Under the pieces are notes generated by a model. It did not search any database. It was not told the origin of the DNA and was given only the letters and a program-made list of their open reading frames with translations. Positions 18,206 through 27,860 of a stretch of DNA of 64,000 bases are shown one piece after another (the stretch's first letter is position 1; the number at the start of each line of letters is the position of its first letter). Source of the stretch: Roseovarius dicentrarchi (lineage in GTDB: Bacteria > Pseudomonadota > Alphaproteobacteria > Rhodobacterales > Rhodobacteraceae). The stretch spans positions 41,587-105,586 of the forward strand of contig NZ_QNQP01000012.1 in assembly GCF_003316635.1 (NCBI RefSeq), in the 5' to 3' direction. The translations under genes were made by a program, and so were the position numbers.

Positions 18206-20170
18206 CTACCTCAGCGCGCCGGAGGATTTCAGCGCCGCCGCCTTGTCTGCATCGGCCCACCAGAAATCCAGCACGCCCAGTGCATAGGGCGGCATGGTTT
18301 CGGGATGCGCGTACATGTCCCAGTAGGCGACCCAATGCGCATCGTTATACCACACCGGAATCATGAAAAGCTCGTAGCGCAGCGCGCGGTCCAGTGCGGT
18401 CAGGGCGGCGTCCTGCATCTGCTGGTCGTCGGTTTCCAGCGCCGCGTTGATGATCGCATCCACCATCGGGCTGGCCAGACCGGCGGGATTGAACAGGCTG
18501 AACGCGGCCTCCTGGCTGCCGAACCGCTGCATCAGGCCGGTGCCCGGTTGCAGGAAGGATGAATAATTATCGAATACCAGATCATAATCGCGGTCCCGGC
18601 TGCGCAGGGTGTATTGCGACGGGTCAATCTTCTCCATCTTGGCATCAATGCCCATCGCGCGCAGGTTCTGCACGAAATTCTCGACCACCGCGCCAATGGT
18701 GGCAGACCCCGAGGACGGGATTGGAAATTCCAGCGTCAGCGTGGTTCCGTCTGCGCGCCGACGCATGCCGTCATCGCCCACGGGCCAGCCCGCCTCGTCC
18801 AGCAGGCCCATTGCGCGGCGCAGGTTGCGCCGGTCCGTCAGGCGGCTGGCATCCGATGTATGCGGCAGCAGGGCAGGTTCGGTCAGCATTTCCGGCGGAA
18901 TGACATCGCCCAGGCTTTGCAGCAGCTCCAGCTCGGCCCCTTCGGGCACGCCGGACGCTTGCAGCGGCGTGTCCTGAACAAAGGATTCGCGCTGTTTGAA
19001 CAGGCCGTATTGCAGGCTCTCATTGGTCCATTCAAAATTGAACGCCAGCGCGATCGCCTCGCGCACGCGGCGGTCTTTCAGCGTCTCGCGGCCAAGGTTG
19101 AACACGATGCCGGACGGTGTCGGCGGCGTGCCGTCTGGCAGATCCTCAAGCTTGACATACCCCTTCTGGACGGCGGGGAAATCATAGCCGGTGGCCCATG
19201 TTTTCGAATTTGTTTCCTGCCGGAAAGTATATTCGCCTGCGGTAAAGGCCTGAAACGCAGCCGAGTCGTCCGCGAAATACTCGATCCGGATCGTATCGAA
19301 ATTATGCCGCCCCACATTGATCGGCAGGTCGCGGCCCCAGTATTCGGGATTGCGTTTATAGACGATGCGACGGTTCACCTCGGCCTCGGCCATCATGTAC
19401 GGGCCCGATCCGGGCGCGGCATCCAGGCGCGGCTCGTCCAGACGGGCGCCGGTTTTCTCATACCATGCCTTGGGGAATACCGGCACCGCGCCCACCTGAT
19501 CGACCAGTGACCGGCGCGAAATACCGGGCGCGAAGGTGAACTTGACGGTGTGATCGTCCAGCGCCTCGGCACCGGTCACGCGGCGCTTGACCGCCTCGGC
19601 ATAGGATTGCAGGCCCTGCTCCAGAAACAGGTTGTGCGAGAAGACCACGTCATGCGCGGTCACGGGCGTGCCGTCGGAAAACCGCGCTTCGGGGCGCATG
19701 TGGAAAATGACCCAGTTTTTGCCGGCGTCATATTCCAGGCTTTCGGCCAGCAGGCCATACGCCTCGCCATAGGTGTCGGCGGGCAGCCCCTCGCTGGTGG
19801 CCAGCATGTCGCCCAGCAGGCTTTCATAAACCATCCACGAATAGGCGCCGGCGCGGCCCTTGCGGGAATAGGGGTTCATCGAATCGAACGTGCCGGAGGC
19901 GTCCAGCGCGATTTCACCGCCCTTGGGTGCGGCCGGATTGACGTAGTCGAAATGCGTGAAATCGGCGGGGTATTTCAGATCCCCGAAATAGCTGTACCCG
20001 TGCGAGCGGATCACATCCTCGCCCGCGTCCTGCGCAAATGCGGCCTGCGCGGCCAGCGCGGCAATGGCCAGCCCTGTCAGGGCGCTGCGCAGCAGGCCCG
20101 ACATGCCAGACATGCCGATGGGCGCTGCGCGGGATATGGCGATGGGTCGCTGGGGCATGGCTATCCTCAT
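18206..20170 (-). CDS. yejA: Peptide ABC transporter periplasmic binding protein (YejA type)
   Basis: This 654-residue family-5 solute-binding protein has a signal peptide ending around residues 45-47 (AAFAQDA). The mature protein starts with [12 protein letters not shown], a YejA hallmark. The family block [26 protein letters not shown] is present at about 155-180. It captures oligopeptides or microcin C-like compounds and delivers them to YejBE. Two nearby ATGs (20170, 20158) are possible starts; both give a signal peptide. It is first in the operon yejABEF. Confidence 0.93.
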   Translation of the reverse strand: MRIAMPQRPIAISRAAPIGMSGMSGLLRSALTGLAIAALAAQAAFAQDAGEDVIRSHGYSYFGDLKYPADFTHFDYVNPAAPKGGEIALDASGTFDSMNPYSRKGRAGAYSWMVYESLLGDMLATSEGLPADTYGEAYGLLAESLEYDAGKNWVIFHMRPEARFSDGTPVTAHDVVFSHNLFLEQGLQSYAEAVKRRVTGAEALDDHTVKFTFAPGISRRSLVDQVGAVPVFPKAWYEKTGARLDEPRLDAAPGSGPYMMAEAEVNRRIVYKRNPEYWGRDLPINVGRHNFDTIRIEYFADDSAAFQAFTAGEYTFRQETNSKTWATGYDFPAVQKGYVKLEDLPDGTPPTPSGIVFNLGRETLKDRRVREAIALAFNFEWTNESLQYGLFKQRESFVQDTPLQASGVPEGAELELLQSLGDVIPPEMLTEPALLPHTSDASRLTDRRNLRRAMGLLDEAGWPVGDDGMRRRADGTTLTLEFPIPSSGSATIGAVVENFVQNLRAMGIDAKMEKIDPSQYTLRSRDRDYDLVFDNYSSFLQPGTGLMQRFGSQEAAFSLFNPAGLASPMVDAIINAALETDDQQMQDAALTALDRALRYELFMIPVWYNDAHWVAYWDMYAHPETMPPYALGVLDFWWADADKAAALKSSGALR

Positions 20171-20338
20171 TGGTGATCCGCGCCGGGAAGCCGGGGCAAC
20201 TACGCTGCACGCTACCGGAGCGGGGGCGCCAAATTCAAGCGCCGAAAGCCGCTATCGGGTGCTGCTGCCGCAATGGTGAACGAAAAAGGGCGATCCCGGT
20301 GGACCGCCCCTTGCCAATCTGCCGGACACTACGGGGCT

Positions 20339-20860
20339 TCAGCCGCCGAATGTGGCCAGATACGCGATCACGTTGGCGCGGTCCTCGACCTTGTTCAGGC
20401 CGGCGAAACCCATCGAGGTGCCGGGCGCGTAGCTGGCCGGCTTTTCCAGAAAACCGCTCAGCTCTTCGGGGGTCCACACATCTGCAACAGCCGACAGCGC
20501 GCCCGAGTATCCAAAGCCTTCGGCGGTCCCCACGTCGCGGCCCACAACGTTATAGAGGTATGGGCCGGTCGAGTTGGCGCCCTGCTCCAGCTGGTGGCAG
20601 GCCTTGCATTTGTTGAACACGCGCTCGCCCTTGCCGGCGTCGGCTTCGGCGTAGACTTCTTCAAACGTGGGGCCTTCTGCAACTTCGGTCGGCTCGTCAT
20701 CGCCGCCGGTGTCGATCAGGTAGCCCTGCACCACTTCGCCGTCGTGATGACCAACGCGCGATGCATACAGTTCTTCGGCCACGAATTTGCCCAGAAGGAA
20801 CACCAGAAACGCGCCGCAAAAGGCGCCCAGAACCTTGGTGAGTGTCATTGTGTCGAACAT
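20339..20860 (-). CDS. Membrane-anchored cytochrome c (cytochrome cy / c552 type)
   Basis: This 173-residue protein has an uncleaved N-terminal helix (TLTKVLGAFCGAFLVFLLGKFV) and an acidic, flexible linker of about 50 residues (DDEPTEVAEGPTFEEVYAEAD). A class I cytochrome c domain follows with heme site CKACH and an axial Met in the SMGFAGL segment. The anchor-linker-heme plan matches Paracoccus CycM and Rhodobacter cytochrome cy, which carry electrons between the bc1 complex and terminal oxidases. It could therefore feed the cbb3 oxidase encoded upstream. It is a single gene, divergent from pheA. Confidence 0.9.
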   Translation of the reverse strand: MFDTMTLTKVLGAFCGAFLVFLLGKFVAEELYASRVGHHDGEVVQGYLIDTGGDDEPTEVAEGPTFEEVYAEADAGKGERVFNKCKACHQLEQGANSTGPYLYNVVGRDVGTAEGFGYSGALSAVADVWTPEELSGFLEKPASYAPGTSMGFAGLNKVEDRANVIAYLATFGG

Positions 20861-21003
20861 GTACCCGCTTCCATTTGATATCCTTTGGCCGCGTATCTAT
20901 CCGCTTCCCCTCCCCTTGCGCAAGGTATAGTTTGCGCGGCGAAATGACCCCCGGCCCGTTACCCGCGCTGCCGCGGCGATGCCAATCGCAAGGATCCATA
21001 CCC

Positions 21004-21837
21004 ATGCCCCAGACAATCGCCTTTCAGGGAGAACCGGGCGCCTATTCGCATCAGGCCTGCCGCGAGACATATCCCGGCGCCACCGCCCTGCCCTGCCGCA
21101 CCTTCGAGGATGCGATTGACGCGGTGCGCGGCGGCACCGCCGATCTGGCGATGCTGCCGGTCGAAAATTCGACCTTCGGGCGCGTGGCGGACATTCATCA
21201 TCTGCTGCCGGGCAGCGGCCTGCACATCATTGGCGAGGCGTTCGTCAGGGTGAAAATTGCCCTGCTGGCCGTGCCCGGCACGCCGCTGTCCGAGGTGCGC
21301 AGCGCGATGAGCCACCCGATGCTGCTGGGCCAATGCCGCGGATTTCTGGAGACGCACGGCATCGCACGTATCGCCGGTGCCGACACCGCCGGATCGGCGC
21401 GTCAGGTGGCCGAGGACGGCGTGCCGCACACCGCCGCACTGGCCAGCGCACTGGCCGGCGAAATCTACGGGCTGGAGCCGCTGGCCGACGGGATCGAGGA
21501 TGAGGGCAACAACACAACCCGTTTTCTGGTGATGTCGCGCGCGCCCGACATGTCCCGGCGCGGCGATGCGGGCATGATGACCAGCCTTATATTCACCGTG
21601 CGCAACATTCCCGCCGCGCTTTACAAGGCGATGGGCGGCTTTGCCACCAACAGCGTCAACATGACCAAGCTGGAAAGCTACATGGTAGGCGGGTCGTTTT
21701 CGGCAACGCAGTTCTACGCCGATATCGAAGGCCATCCAGACGATGCAAACGTGGCGCTTGCGCTGGAAGAGCTGGACTATTTCACGTCGCAGATCAACAT
21801 CCTGGGCGTGTACCCCCGCGACGCGCGCCGCGACTAG
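21004..21837 (+). CDS. pheA: Prephenate dehydratase
   Basis: This 277-residue enzyme makes phenylpyruvate from prephenate in phenylalanine synthesis. The catalytic domain begins TIAFQGEPGAYSHQA and contains the essential Thr-Arg-Phe in NNTTRFLV. A C-terminal ACT domain (from about residue 195) contains the ESYMVGGSF variant of the Phe-binding ESRP site. There is no fused chorismate mutase, as usual in alphaproteobacteria. The ATG at 21004 is the family-consistent start. Confidence 0.94.
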   Translation: MPQTIAFQGEPGAYSHQACRETYPGATALPCRTFEDAIDAVRGGTADLAMLPVENSTFGRVADIHHLLPGSGLHIIGEAFVRVKIALLAVPGTPLSEVRSAMSHPMLLGQCRGFLETHGIARIAGADTAGSARQVAEDGVPHTAALASALAGEIYGLEPLADGIEDEGNNTTRFLVMSRAPDMSRRGDAGMMTSLIFTVRNIPAALYKAMGGFATNSVNMTKLESYMVGGSFSATQFYADIEGHPDDANVALALEELDYFTSQINILGVYPRDARRD

Positions 21838-21858
21838 GCTGCGCGCGCCGCGCCGCGA

Positions 21859-22326
21859 TCAGGCGCGGCGGATGTATTTATCTTCCAGATCGCGCGCATA
21901 ACCAGCCATGCGCAGGTCAAACCGCTTGGACACGTTCGTCTTGGCCAGTTTGAGGGACTGCACCATCAGGCGCGACGTCAGGTTCAACGGCTTCAGCTCG
22001 GCCATCATGGACATGCGTGTGCGCCCGCGGGACAGTGCCACCAGCTCAACTTCGATATCGCAATCCAGCGATTTCGAGGTCGCGGCGAAGCGCATCAGCG
22101 ACGGCGGCTCGTACGTCGTCATCTCCAGATGCATCTGCCGGCGCTTGCCGCGCATGTCGAATTCAGTGTCCCACGCAAGGCCGGGTGCCGGCGGCGTCTT
22201 GTCCGTGGTGCGCTGCACATCGACGCCGCGCCGCAGCAGTGACCGCTCCAGCGCCGAAAAATCCGAAATCTGGGAAAAAACAAAGTCGATGGGCGCCTCG
22301 ATATCTTCGCGTGCCTCAAGTTTCAT
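21859..22326 (-). CDS. SRPBCC-family protein (polyketide cyclase-like)
   Basis: This 155-residue protein begins MKLEAREDIEAPIDFVFSQISDF, the usual start of the START/Bet v1-like SRPBCC fold that binds hydrophobic ligands. A basic C-terminus (KLAKTNVSKRFDLRMAGYARDLE) follows. No catalytic residues can be named. It is convergent with pheA, the stops being about 20 bases apart, and stands alone. A GC-rich hairpin (21848-21868) overlaps its stop. Confidence 0.8.
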   Translation of the reverse strand: MKLEAREDIEAPIDFVFSQISDFSALERSLLRRGVDVQRTTDKTPPAPGLAWDTEFDMRGKRRQMHLEMTTYEPPSLMRFAATSKSLDCDIEVELVALSRGRTRMSMMAELKPLNLTSRLMVQSLKLAKTNVSKRFDLRMAGYARDLEDKYIRRA

Positions 22327-22398
22327 ACCGGTGTCCTGCTCAGGTTTATCAAATATTGCCGCGCGCCTATGGATGCAGGCCGGGCCGATAGTGTTGCC

Positions 22399-23367
22399 TC
22401 AATCCAGCCGGTCCGCAAGCCAGTTGGACAGCAAAAACTGCGCAATCGCACCGTGCCGCGCAGGGGACAGGAATGCATGACGCCCGGCAAACGCGTCCAT
22501 CAGATCCTCGCGCGTGACCCATGTCGCATCCTCAATCTCCGACGGGTCAATCGTGATGTCGCGGCTCAGCGCGGTGCCGTGGCAGCCCATCATCAGGGAG
22601 GCCGGAAACGGCCACGGCTGGCTGGCCAGATACCCCACCTCGCCCACGCGAATGGCTGTTTCCTCCAGAACCTCGCGGCGCACGGCGGCCTCGATCGTCT
22701 CGCCCGGCTCGACAAAGCCGGCCAGCAGCGAATACATCCCCTCCGGCCAGCCGGGCGAGCGGCCCAAAAGCGCCGAATTTCCTTGCGTTATCAGCATGAT
22801 CACCACCGGATCGGTGCGCGGGAAATGCGGCGCCGCGCATACCGGGCAGCGCCGCTGCCAGCCGGCCATGGAAATATCGCTGGCGGCCCCGCAACAGGCG
22901 CAAAACCCGTGACTGTCGTGCCAGCCAAACAGCCCGCGCGCCGTTGCCGCCAGTTCTGCATCGCGGGGCGACAGCAGCGTCATGATCCGGCGCAGTTCGG
23001 CAAAAACCCAAGCCTCGGGCAGATCAGGGTGCCGCTGCTCGCTGGGATCCAGAAAGCTGTTCAGCGTCTGCGCATCCTGCCCGTCCGGCACCCAATGCGA
23101 TATGTCATGCGCCAGGATCAGCGGCCCCGCACCCTGCGCCCGGCCCAGCAGGATCCGGCGCGCGCCCTTGAGCACCCGATGATCAAGGCGCAGCCGCACC
23201 AGCGGCGCCAGCGCGCCCGCCTGCACCAACGGCTTGCCGCGCCACATCAGGATCGTCTCGGCGCCCAGTTCGGCAATGGCGCGGTCCAGATCCGCCGGAT
23301 TTGCCCGCAAATACGCCACCCGGTCCAGCGCCGCCCCACCGAAAGTTACGGCCTCTGCCAGCTTCAC
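22399..23367 (-). CDS. nudC: NAD(+) diphosphatase (NADH pyrophosphatase)
   Basis: This 322-residue Nudix hydrolase cleaves NADH or NAD caps to NMN and AMP. A zinc ribbon lies at about 175-205 (CACCG, then CPVC). The Nudix box is GFVEPGETIEAAVRREVLEE. The NudC marker SQPWPFPAS follows it and is the feature that separates this family from other Nudix enzymes. The start is GTG at 23367 with AGGAGG 9 bases upstream; the reading frame stays open further upstream but with no supporting site. Confidence 0.93.
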   Translation of the reverse strand: MKLAEAVTFGGAALDRVAYLRANPADLDRAIAELGAETILMWRGKPLVQAGALAPLVRLRLDHRVLKGARRILLGRAQGAGPLILAHDISHWVPDGQDAQTLNSFLDPSEQRHPDLPEAWVFAELRRIMTLLSPRDAELAATARGLFGWHDSHGFCACCGAASDISMAGWQRRCPVCAAPHFPRTDPVVIMLITQGNSALLGRSPGWPEGMYSLLAGFVEPGETIEAAVRREVLEETAIRVGEVGYLASQPWPFPASLMMGCHGTALSRDITIDPSEIEDATWVTREDLMDAFAGRHAFLSPARHGAIAQFLLSNWLADRLD

Positions 23368-23581
23368 GCGTGTTCCTCCTGCATTTGCCGCGTTCCCTGC
23401 CACGATCCACGGTCCCGCGCAAGCATGGTTGCATGGATGTAACAGCTGCCGCCAAAACCGCCGTACTCGCCCTTGGGTTGCGCTTGTCTTGTGGATAGGT
23501 TTTGAAACTCTGCTAGCAATTACAGCACCATCACACGGGCCAAGGCGCCTCCGCCATGCCATGCCGCAACCGGAAAAGCGA

Positions 23582-25493
23582 ATGAATATCGGGCTAAGAT
23601 CCCATACCGCACCTGCCAGCCCGACCGCCGCCGGTGATGTATCCGCCCAGCTGCGCCTGCTGGGCACCACGGACCTGCATGCGCATCTTTTGCCCTATGA
23701 CTATTACGCTGACGAGGGCGACCGCCCCTACGGCCTGTCCCGCACCGCCACGCTGATCCGCGCCGCACGCGCCGAGGTTGCAAACACGATGCTGTTTGAC
23801 AATGGCGACGCGCTGCAAGGCACACCTTTTGGCGATGTCACACAGCCCGGCGGCGGCGGATGGACCGGCCCCAACCCGATCATTACCGCGATGAACCATG
23901 CTGGAATATGACGCCGCGGGCCTGGGCAACCACGAATTCAACTGCGGCCTTGACTGGCTGAACCGAACGCTGGCCGATGCAACTTTTCCGCTGACCTGCG
24001 CCAATGTGGTGACGCAGTCCCGCTCGGCGTCGCCGGGCAACTTCCTGCCGCCCTATTTGCTGCTGCACCGCAAACTGCGCGGCGATGACGGGCAGATGCA
24101 CGACCTGACGCTGGGTGTCATCGGGCTGGTTCCGCCGCAGATCGCCATCTGGGACGAGGCGCATCTGTCCGGGCGCCTATATGCGCAGGATATGGTTGAA
24201 ACCGCGCGCGCTATTGTCCCGCGGGTGCGTGCGGCAGGCGCGGATCTGGTGCTGCTGCTGGCGCATACCGGCATCGATACCGGCGCGCCGCGCCCGATGG
24301 CGGAAAACGCCGCGCTTGCCCTGGCGGCACTGCCGGGGGTGGATGCGATCATGGCCGGGCACAGCCACGATCTGTTTCCGCAACCCGCATGCGACACTGC
24401 CGGCACAAGCGTCGATCACGCGCGCGCAACGCTGAACGGCACGCCGGCGTTTCTGGCGGGCGCCTATGGCACGCATCTGGGGGTCATGGATCTGGCGCTG
24501 ACGCGCCGCGCCGGGCGCTGGTCCGTGGCCAGCCATCACTGCACATTGCGCGCGGTCGCCGCCTCCAGCGCCGCCGCAACGGCGCCTGACCCCGCCCTGT
24601 CGCGCAGCCTGCATGCCGCGCACAACCTGACCTTGCGCCACATGCGCAAACCCATCGGCCAGTCTGCGCAGCGCCTGCACAGCTATCTTGCACTGGTGCG
24701 GCCCGATCCGTCGGTTGCCGCCATCAACCTGCTGCAACAGCGCATCCTGTCGTGCGCGGTGGCCGACACACCCTACGCGGCGCTGCCGATCCTGTCGGCG
24801 ACCCAAGCGTTCAAAACCGGGGGGCGCGGCGGCCCGCAAAACTTTACCGATGTGCCAGCCGGGCCGATTTCACTGCGCCATGCGGCGGATCTCTACCCCT
24901 TTGCCAACCGTCTGTGCGGCGTGCTGATCACCGGCGCGGGCCTGCGCGACTGGCTGGAGCGGGCGGCGATCTGCTTTGCCACCCAGCACCCGGACCGGCC
25001 CGAGGCGATGCTGCGCGACACCACCGTACCGGGGCATGATTTCGACGTTATCGCCGGGCTCAGCTATCAGATCGACCTGTCGGCGCCGCCGCGATATGAT
25101 CGGTGCGGCGCGCTGATCAATCCGGCGTCTCATCGCATCCGCAATCTGCGCTACAGCGGCAAACCCCTGGCAGATACCGCTGCGTTCCTGCTGGCCACAA
25201 ACAGCCACCGCGTGCAGGGCGGCGGCGCGTTTCAGCGGGTGGATCGGGGCGCCATCATCCACATATCGACACCGATCTTGCGTGACGAAATTGTCGATGA
25301 CATCGCACGCACCCCGCTGGTTCTGCCCAAAGACAAAGCGGCGGCATGGCAGTTCACGAACATGCCCGGCAACACCGTCCTTCTGGACACCGGCCCGGCC
25401 CTGCGCAGCGATCCGGACGCAATCGCAGATATCAACGCAACCGATCTGGGAATAACGCCGCAAGGTTTCCTGCGCCTGCGCGTGCCACTCTGA
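23582..25493 (+). pseudogene. cpdB: 2',3'-cyclic-nucleotide 2'-phosphodiesterase/3'-nucleotidase, split by a one-base frameshift
   Basis: Two overlapping frames together make one CpdB-type enzyme. The first (23582-23911) holds GTTDLHAHL and FDNGDALQGTP and then stops. The second (from about 23898) continues directly with YDAAGLGNHEF and later GHSHDLFP. These are successive metal-binding motifs of one calcineurin-like phosphatase domain, followed by a 5'-nucleotidase C-terminal domain. Removing one A near 23905-23906 (in GGAATAT) restores a single 636-codon frame, close to normal length. No Sec signal peptide is evident. It is either an inactivated gene, a sequence error or, less likely, programmed shifting. 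Confidence 0.85.
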
Positions 25494-25536
25494 CGCCGGC
25501 TTCCCTTTGCAAGCAGGACAGCCCATATAAGCGTGT

Positions 25537-25932
25537 ATGACGCAGCACATCCCCAGCCTTGACCAGATCGAACAGATGGCCCGCGACACCGTCGCCGATC
25601 TGCCCGCCCCCTTTGCCGCTGCCGCCGCCGATGTCGTGCTGCGCGTTCTGGATATGCCGGATGCGGCCATGCTGGCCGATCTGGGCATGGACAACCCGAT
25701 AGAGCTGACCGGCCTTTACGAGGGTATTCCGATGACTGAAAAATCGGTCTCCTACCCCGCGCCCTGGCCCGATACCGTATGGCTGTTCCGCCAGCCTATC
25801 CTGGCGGAGCTGGCAAGCCGCGAGGGCGTGACATTGCACGACCTGATCGCTCATATCACGATCCACGAATTCGCGCATCACTTCGGCTGGTCCGACGATG
25901 ATATCGCCACGATAGACCGCTGGTGGGAATAG
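25537..25932 (+). CDS. Minimal zincin metallopeptidase-family protein
   Basis: This 131-residue protein has the HExxH zinc motif near its C-terminus (ITIHEFAHHFGWSDDD). The ELTGLYEGIPM and PDTVWLFRQPI blocks are typical of a small bacterial family annotated as metallopeptidase. It has no signal peptide. Activity has rarely been shown for the family, so the substrate is unknown. It follows cpdB by 43 bases on the same strand. Confidence 0.85.
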   Translation: MTQHIPSLDQIEQMARDTVADLPAPFAAAAADVVLRVLDMPDAAMLADLGMDNPIELTGLYEGIPMTEKSVSYPAPWPDTVWLFRQPILAELASREGVTLHDLIAHITIHEFAHHFGWSDDDIATIDRWWE

Positions 25933-25985
25933 GCGCAGGCCCTTTCTTTTTGCCTTAAATATCCCCGCCGGAGGCATAAAATCTC

Positions 25986-27650
25986 TTATTCCCCGCCATC
26001 GTCCCGCCAGCGGTTCACAATCGGATAGCGCCGGTCAAGCCAGAACGCATGTTTGCTCAGACGCGTGCCGGGCGCGGATTGGAAGCGTTTGTATTCGCTG
26101 ATGTAAATCAAATGCTCGACCTTCTTCACATCCGTCCGGTCATACCCGGCGGCAACGCAATCGGCGACGCTGGCATCGCCATCGATCAGCAATTCCAGAA
26201 TACCGTCCAGCACCGGGTAATCGGGCAGCGAATCGCTGTCCTTTTGATCTGCGCGCAGCTCGGCCGAGGGCGGCTTGTCGATGATGCGGTTTGCGATCAC
26301 CTCGCCCTTCGGTCCCATCATCCAGCCGCGATGATGCGCGTTGCGCCAGCGGCAAATGTCGAAGACGCGGGTTTTGTACAGATCCTTGATCGGGTTGTAG
26401 CCGCCATTCATATCGCCATAAATCGTCGAATAGCCCACCGCCACCTCGGATTTGTTGCCGGTGGTCAGCAGCATCTCCCCGAATTTGTTGGACATCGCCA
26501 TCAGCAAAAGGCCCCGCAGGCGCGATTGGATATTCTCCTCGGTCACGTCGGGCGCGGCGCCCTCGAACAGCGGCGCCAGTGTCGCGGTGATCGCCGCGCG
26601 CCCCTCGGTGATCGGCACGAAATCATAGCGGCAGCCCAGCGCGTCGGCGACGGCCTGCGCATCGTCCAGTGACCCCTGCGACGTGTATTCCGATGGCAGC
26701 ATCACGCAGCGCACATTATCCGCGCCCAGCGCATCGACAGCAATCACCGCGACGATGGCCGAATCCAGACCGCCCGACAGGCCCAGCAGCACCTTGCCAA
26801 AGCCCGCCTTGCGCAAGTAATCACGCAAGGCCACGACCATCGCGTGATAATCCTGCTCCAGGCTGTCCGGTATGGGGGCCAGATCGCCCTTTTGCGCCGT
26901 CCAGCCCTCCGGCCCGCGGGTAAAATCCACGTGACGCAGCGCATCCTCGAACAGCGGCATCTGCACCGCCAGCGCGCCGCCGGGGTTCAGCACGAAACTG
27001 CCACCGTCAAACACCTGATCGTCCTGCCCGCCGGTCATGTTCAGGTAAACCAGCGGCAGACCCGTCTCGATCACGCGGCTGACCATGATGGTCTGGCGCA
27101 CCTCCATCTTGCCGCGATAATAGGGCGAGCCGTTGGGCACCAGCAACAGCTCGGCCCCGGTTTCCTCCAGCGTCTCGGACACGTCCTCGTGCCAGGCATC
27201 CTCGCAAATCGGGCTGCCGATGCGCATTGGCCCCACCGTATACGGGCCGCTCGGCGGCGCCGATCCGTAAAGGCGTACCTCATCAAAAACCGTCTCATTC
27301 GGCAGGTGATGTTTCAGCACCCGCGCCGACACCGTGCCGCCCTGAAGGATGTAGTAGGCATTGCACAGCTCCGCCCCTTCCACCGCAGGGCCGCCGATAC
27401 CGATGGCCGGACCGTCTGCACAGTCCGCCGCCAGTTGATGAATCGCGGCGATCGCGGCCTGATGGAACGCAGGCTTCAGCACCAGATCCTGAGTGTTGTA
27501 GCCGGTAATGAACATCTCGGGCAGCGCCAGCATGTCGGCGCCCGCATCGCGCGCGTCCGCCCATGCCGCGCGGGCCTGCTCGGCATTGCCTGCAATATCG
27601 CCCACGGTTGGATTTAGCTGGGCAAGGGTCAGGCGAAATCGGTCAGGCAT
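25986..27650 (-). CDS. nadE: NAD(+) synthase, glutamine-hydrolysing
   Basis: This 554-residue enzyme amidates deamido-NAD. The N-terminal nitrilase-type glutaminase domain shows the catalytic triad context: Glu in LALPEMFITGY, Lys in LKHHLPNETVFDE and Cys in GSPICEDAWHE. The C-terminal ATP-pyrophosphatase domain has the P-loop LLGLSGGLDSAI. The ATG at 27650 gives the standard MPDRFRLTLAQLNPTVGD start. A variant AAATATCC-type repeat lies beyond its stop (25948-25976). Confidence 0.95.
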   Translation of the reverse strand: MPDRFRLTLAQLNPTVGDIAGNAEQARAAWADARDAGADMLALPEMFITGYNTQDLVLKPAFHQAAIAAIHQLAADCADGPAIGIGGPAVEGAELCNAYYILQGGTVSARVLKHHLPNETVFDEVRLYGSAPPSGPYTVGPMRIGSPICEDAWHEDVSETLEETGAELLLVPNGSPYYRGKMEVRQTIMVSRVIETGLPLVYLNMTGGQDDQVFDGGSFVLNPGGALAVQMPLFEDALRHVDFTRGPEGWTAQKGDLAPIPDSLEQDYHAMVVALRDYLRKAGFGKVLLGLSGGLDSAIVAVIAVDALGADNVRCVMLPSEYTSQGSLDDAQAVADALGCRYDFVPITEGRAAITATLAPLFEGAAPDVTEENIQSRLRGLLLMAMSNKFGEMLLTTGNKSEVAVGYSTIYGDMNGGYNPIKDLYKTRVFDICRWRNAHHRGWMMGPKGEVIANRIIDKPPSAELRADQKDSDSLPDYPVLDGILELLIDGDASVADCVAAGYDRTDVKKVEHLIYISEYKRFQSAPGTRLSKHAFWLDRRYPIVNRWRDDGGE

Positions 27651-27860
27651 GGGCGTTTCCTTTGTGTTGTCCCGCCCTGATCTAGAGTGTTTTCGCGCGC
27701 ACCCCAATCGCAGAATGCCGCAAAACTGCCCTTTGCCACAGATCGCTTCCGGCGGCACCGGGCCGACGGGGACGAATCGCGTTGCCCCGAGGGGGGCGGT
27801 CCATTACTTTTGCCCGAAGGTCGCGTCATCGGCGCGGCGGCAAGGCATCCGGGGCGCAGC

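Noticed and set aside
21848..21868. Terminator hairpin between pheA and the SRPBCC gene
   Set aside because: A 7-bp GC stem exists but overlaps the SRPBCC stop and has no T-run, so I cite it only as a note.
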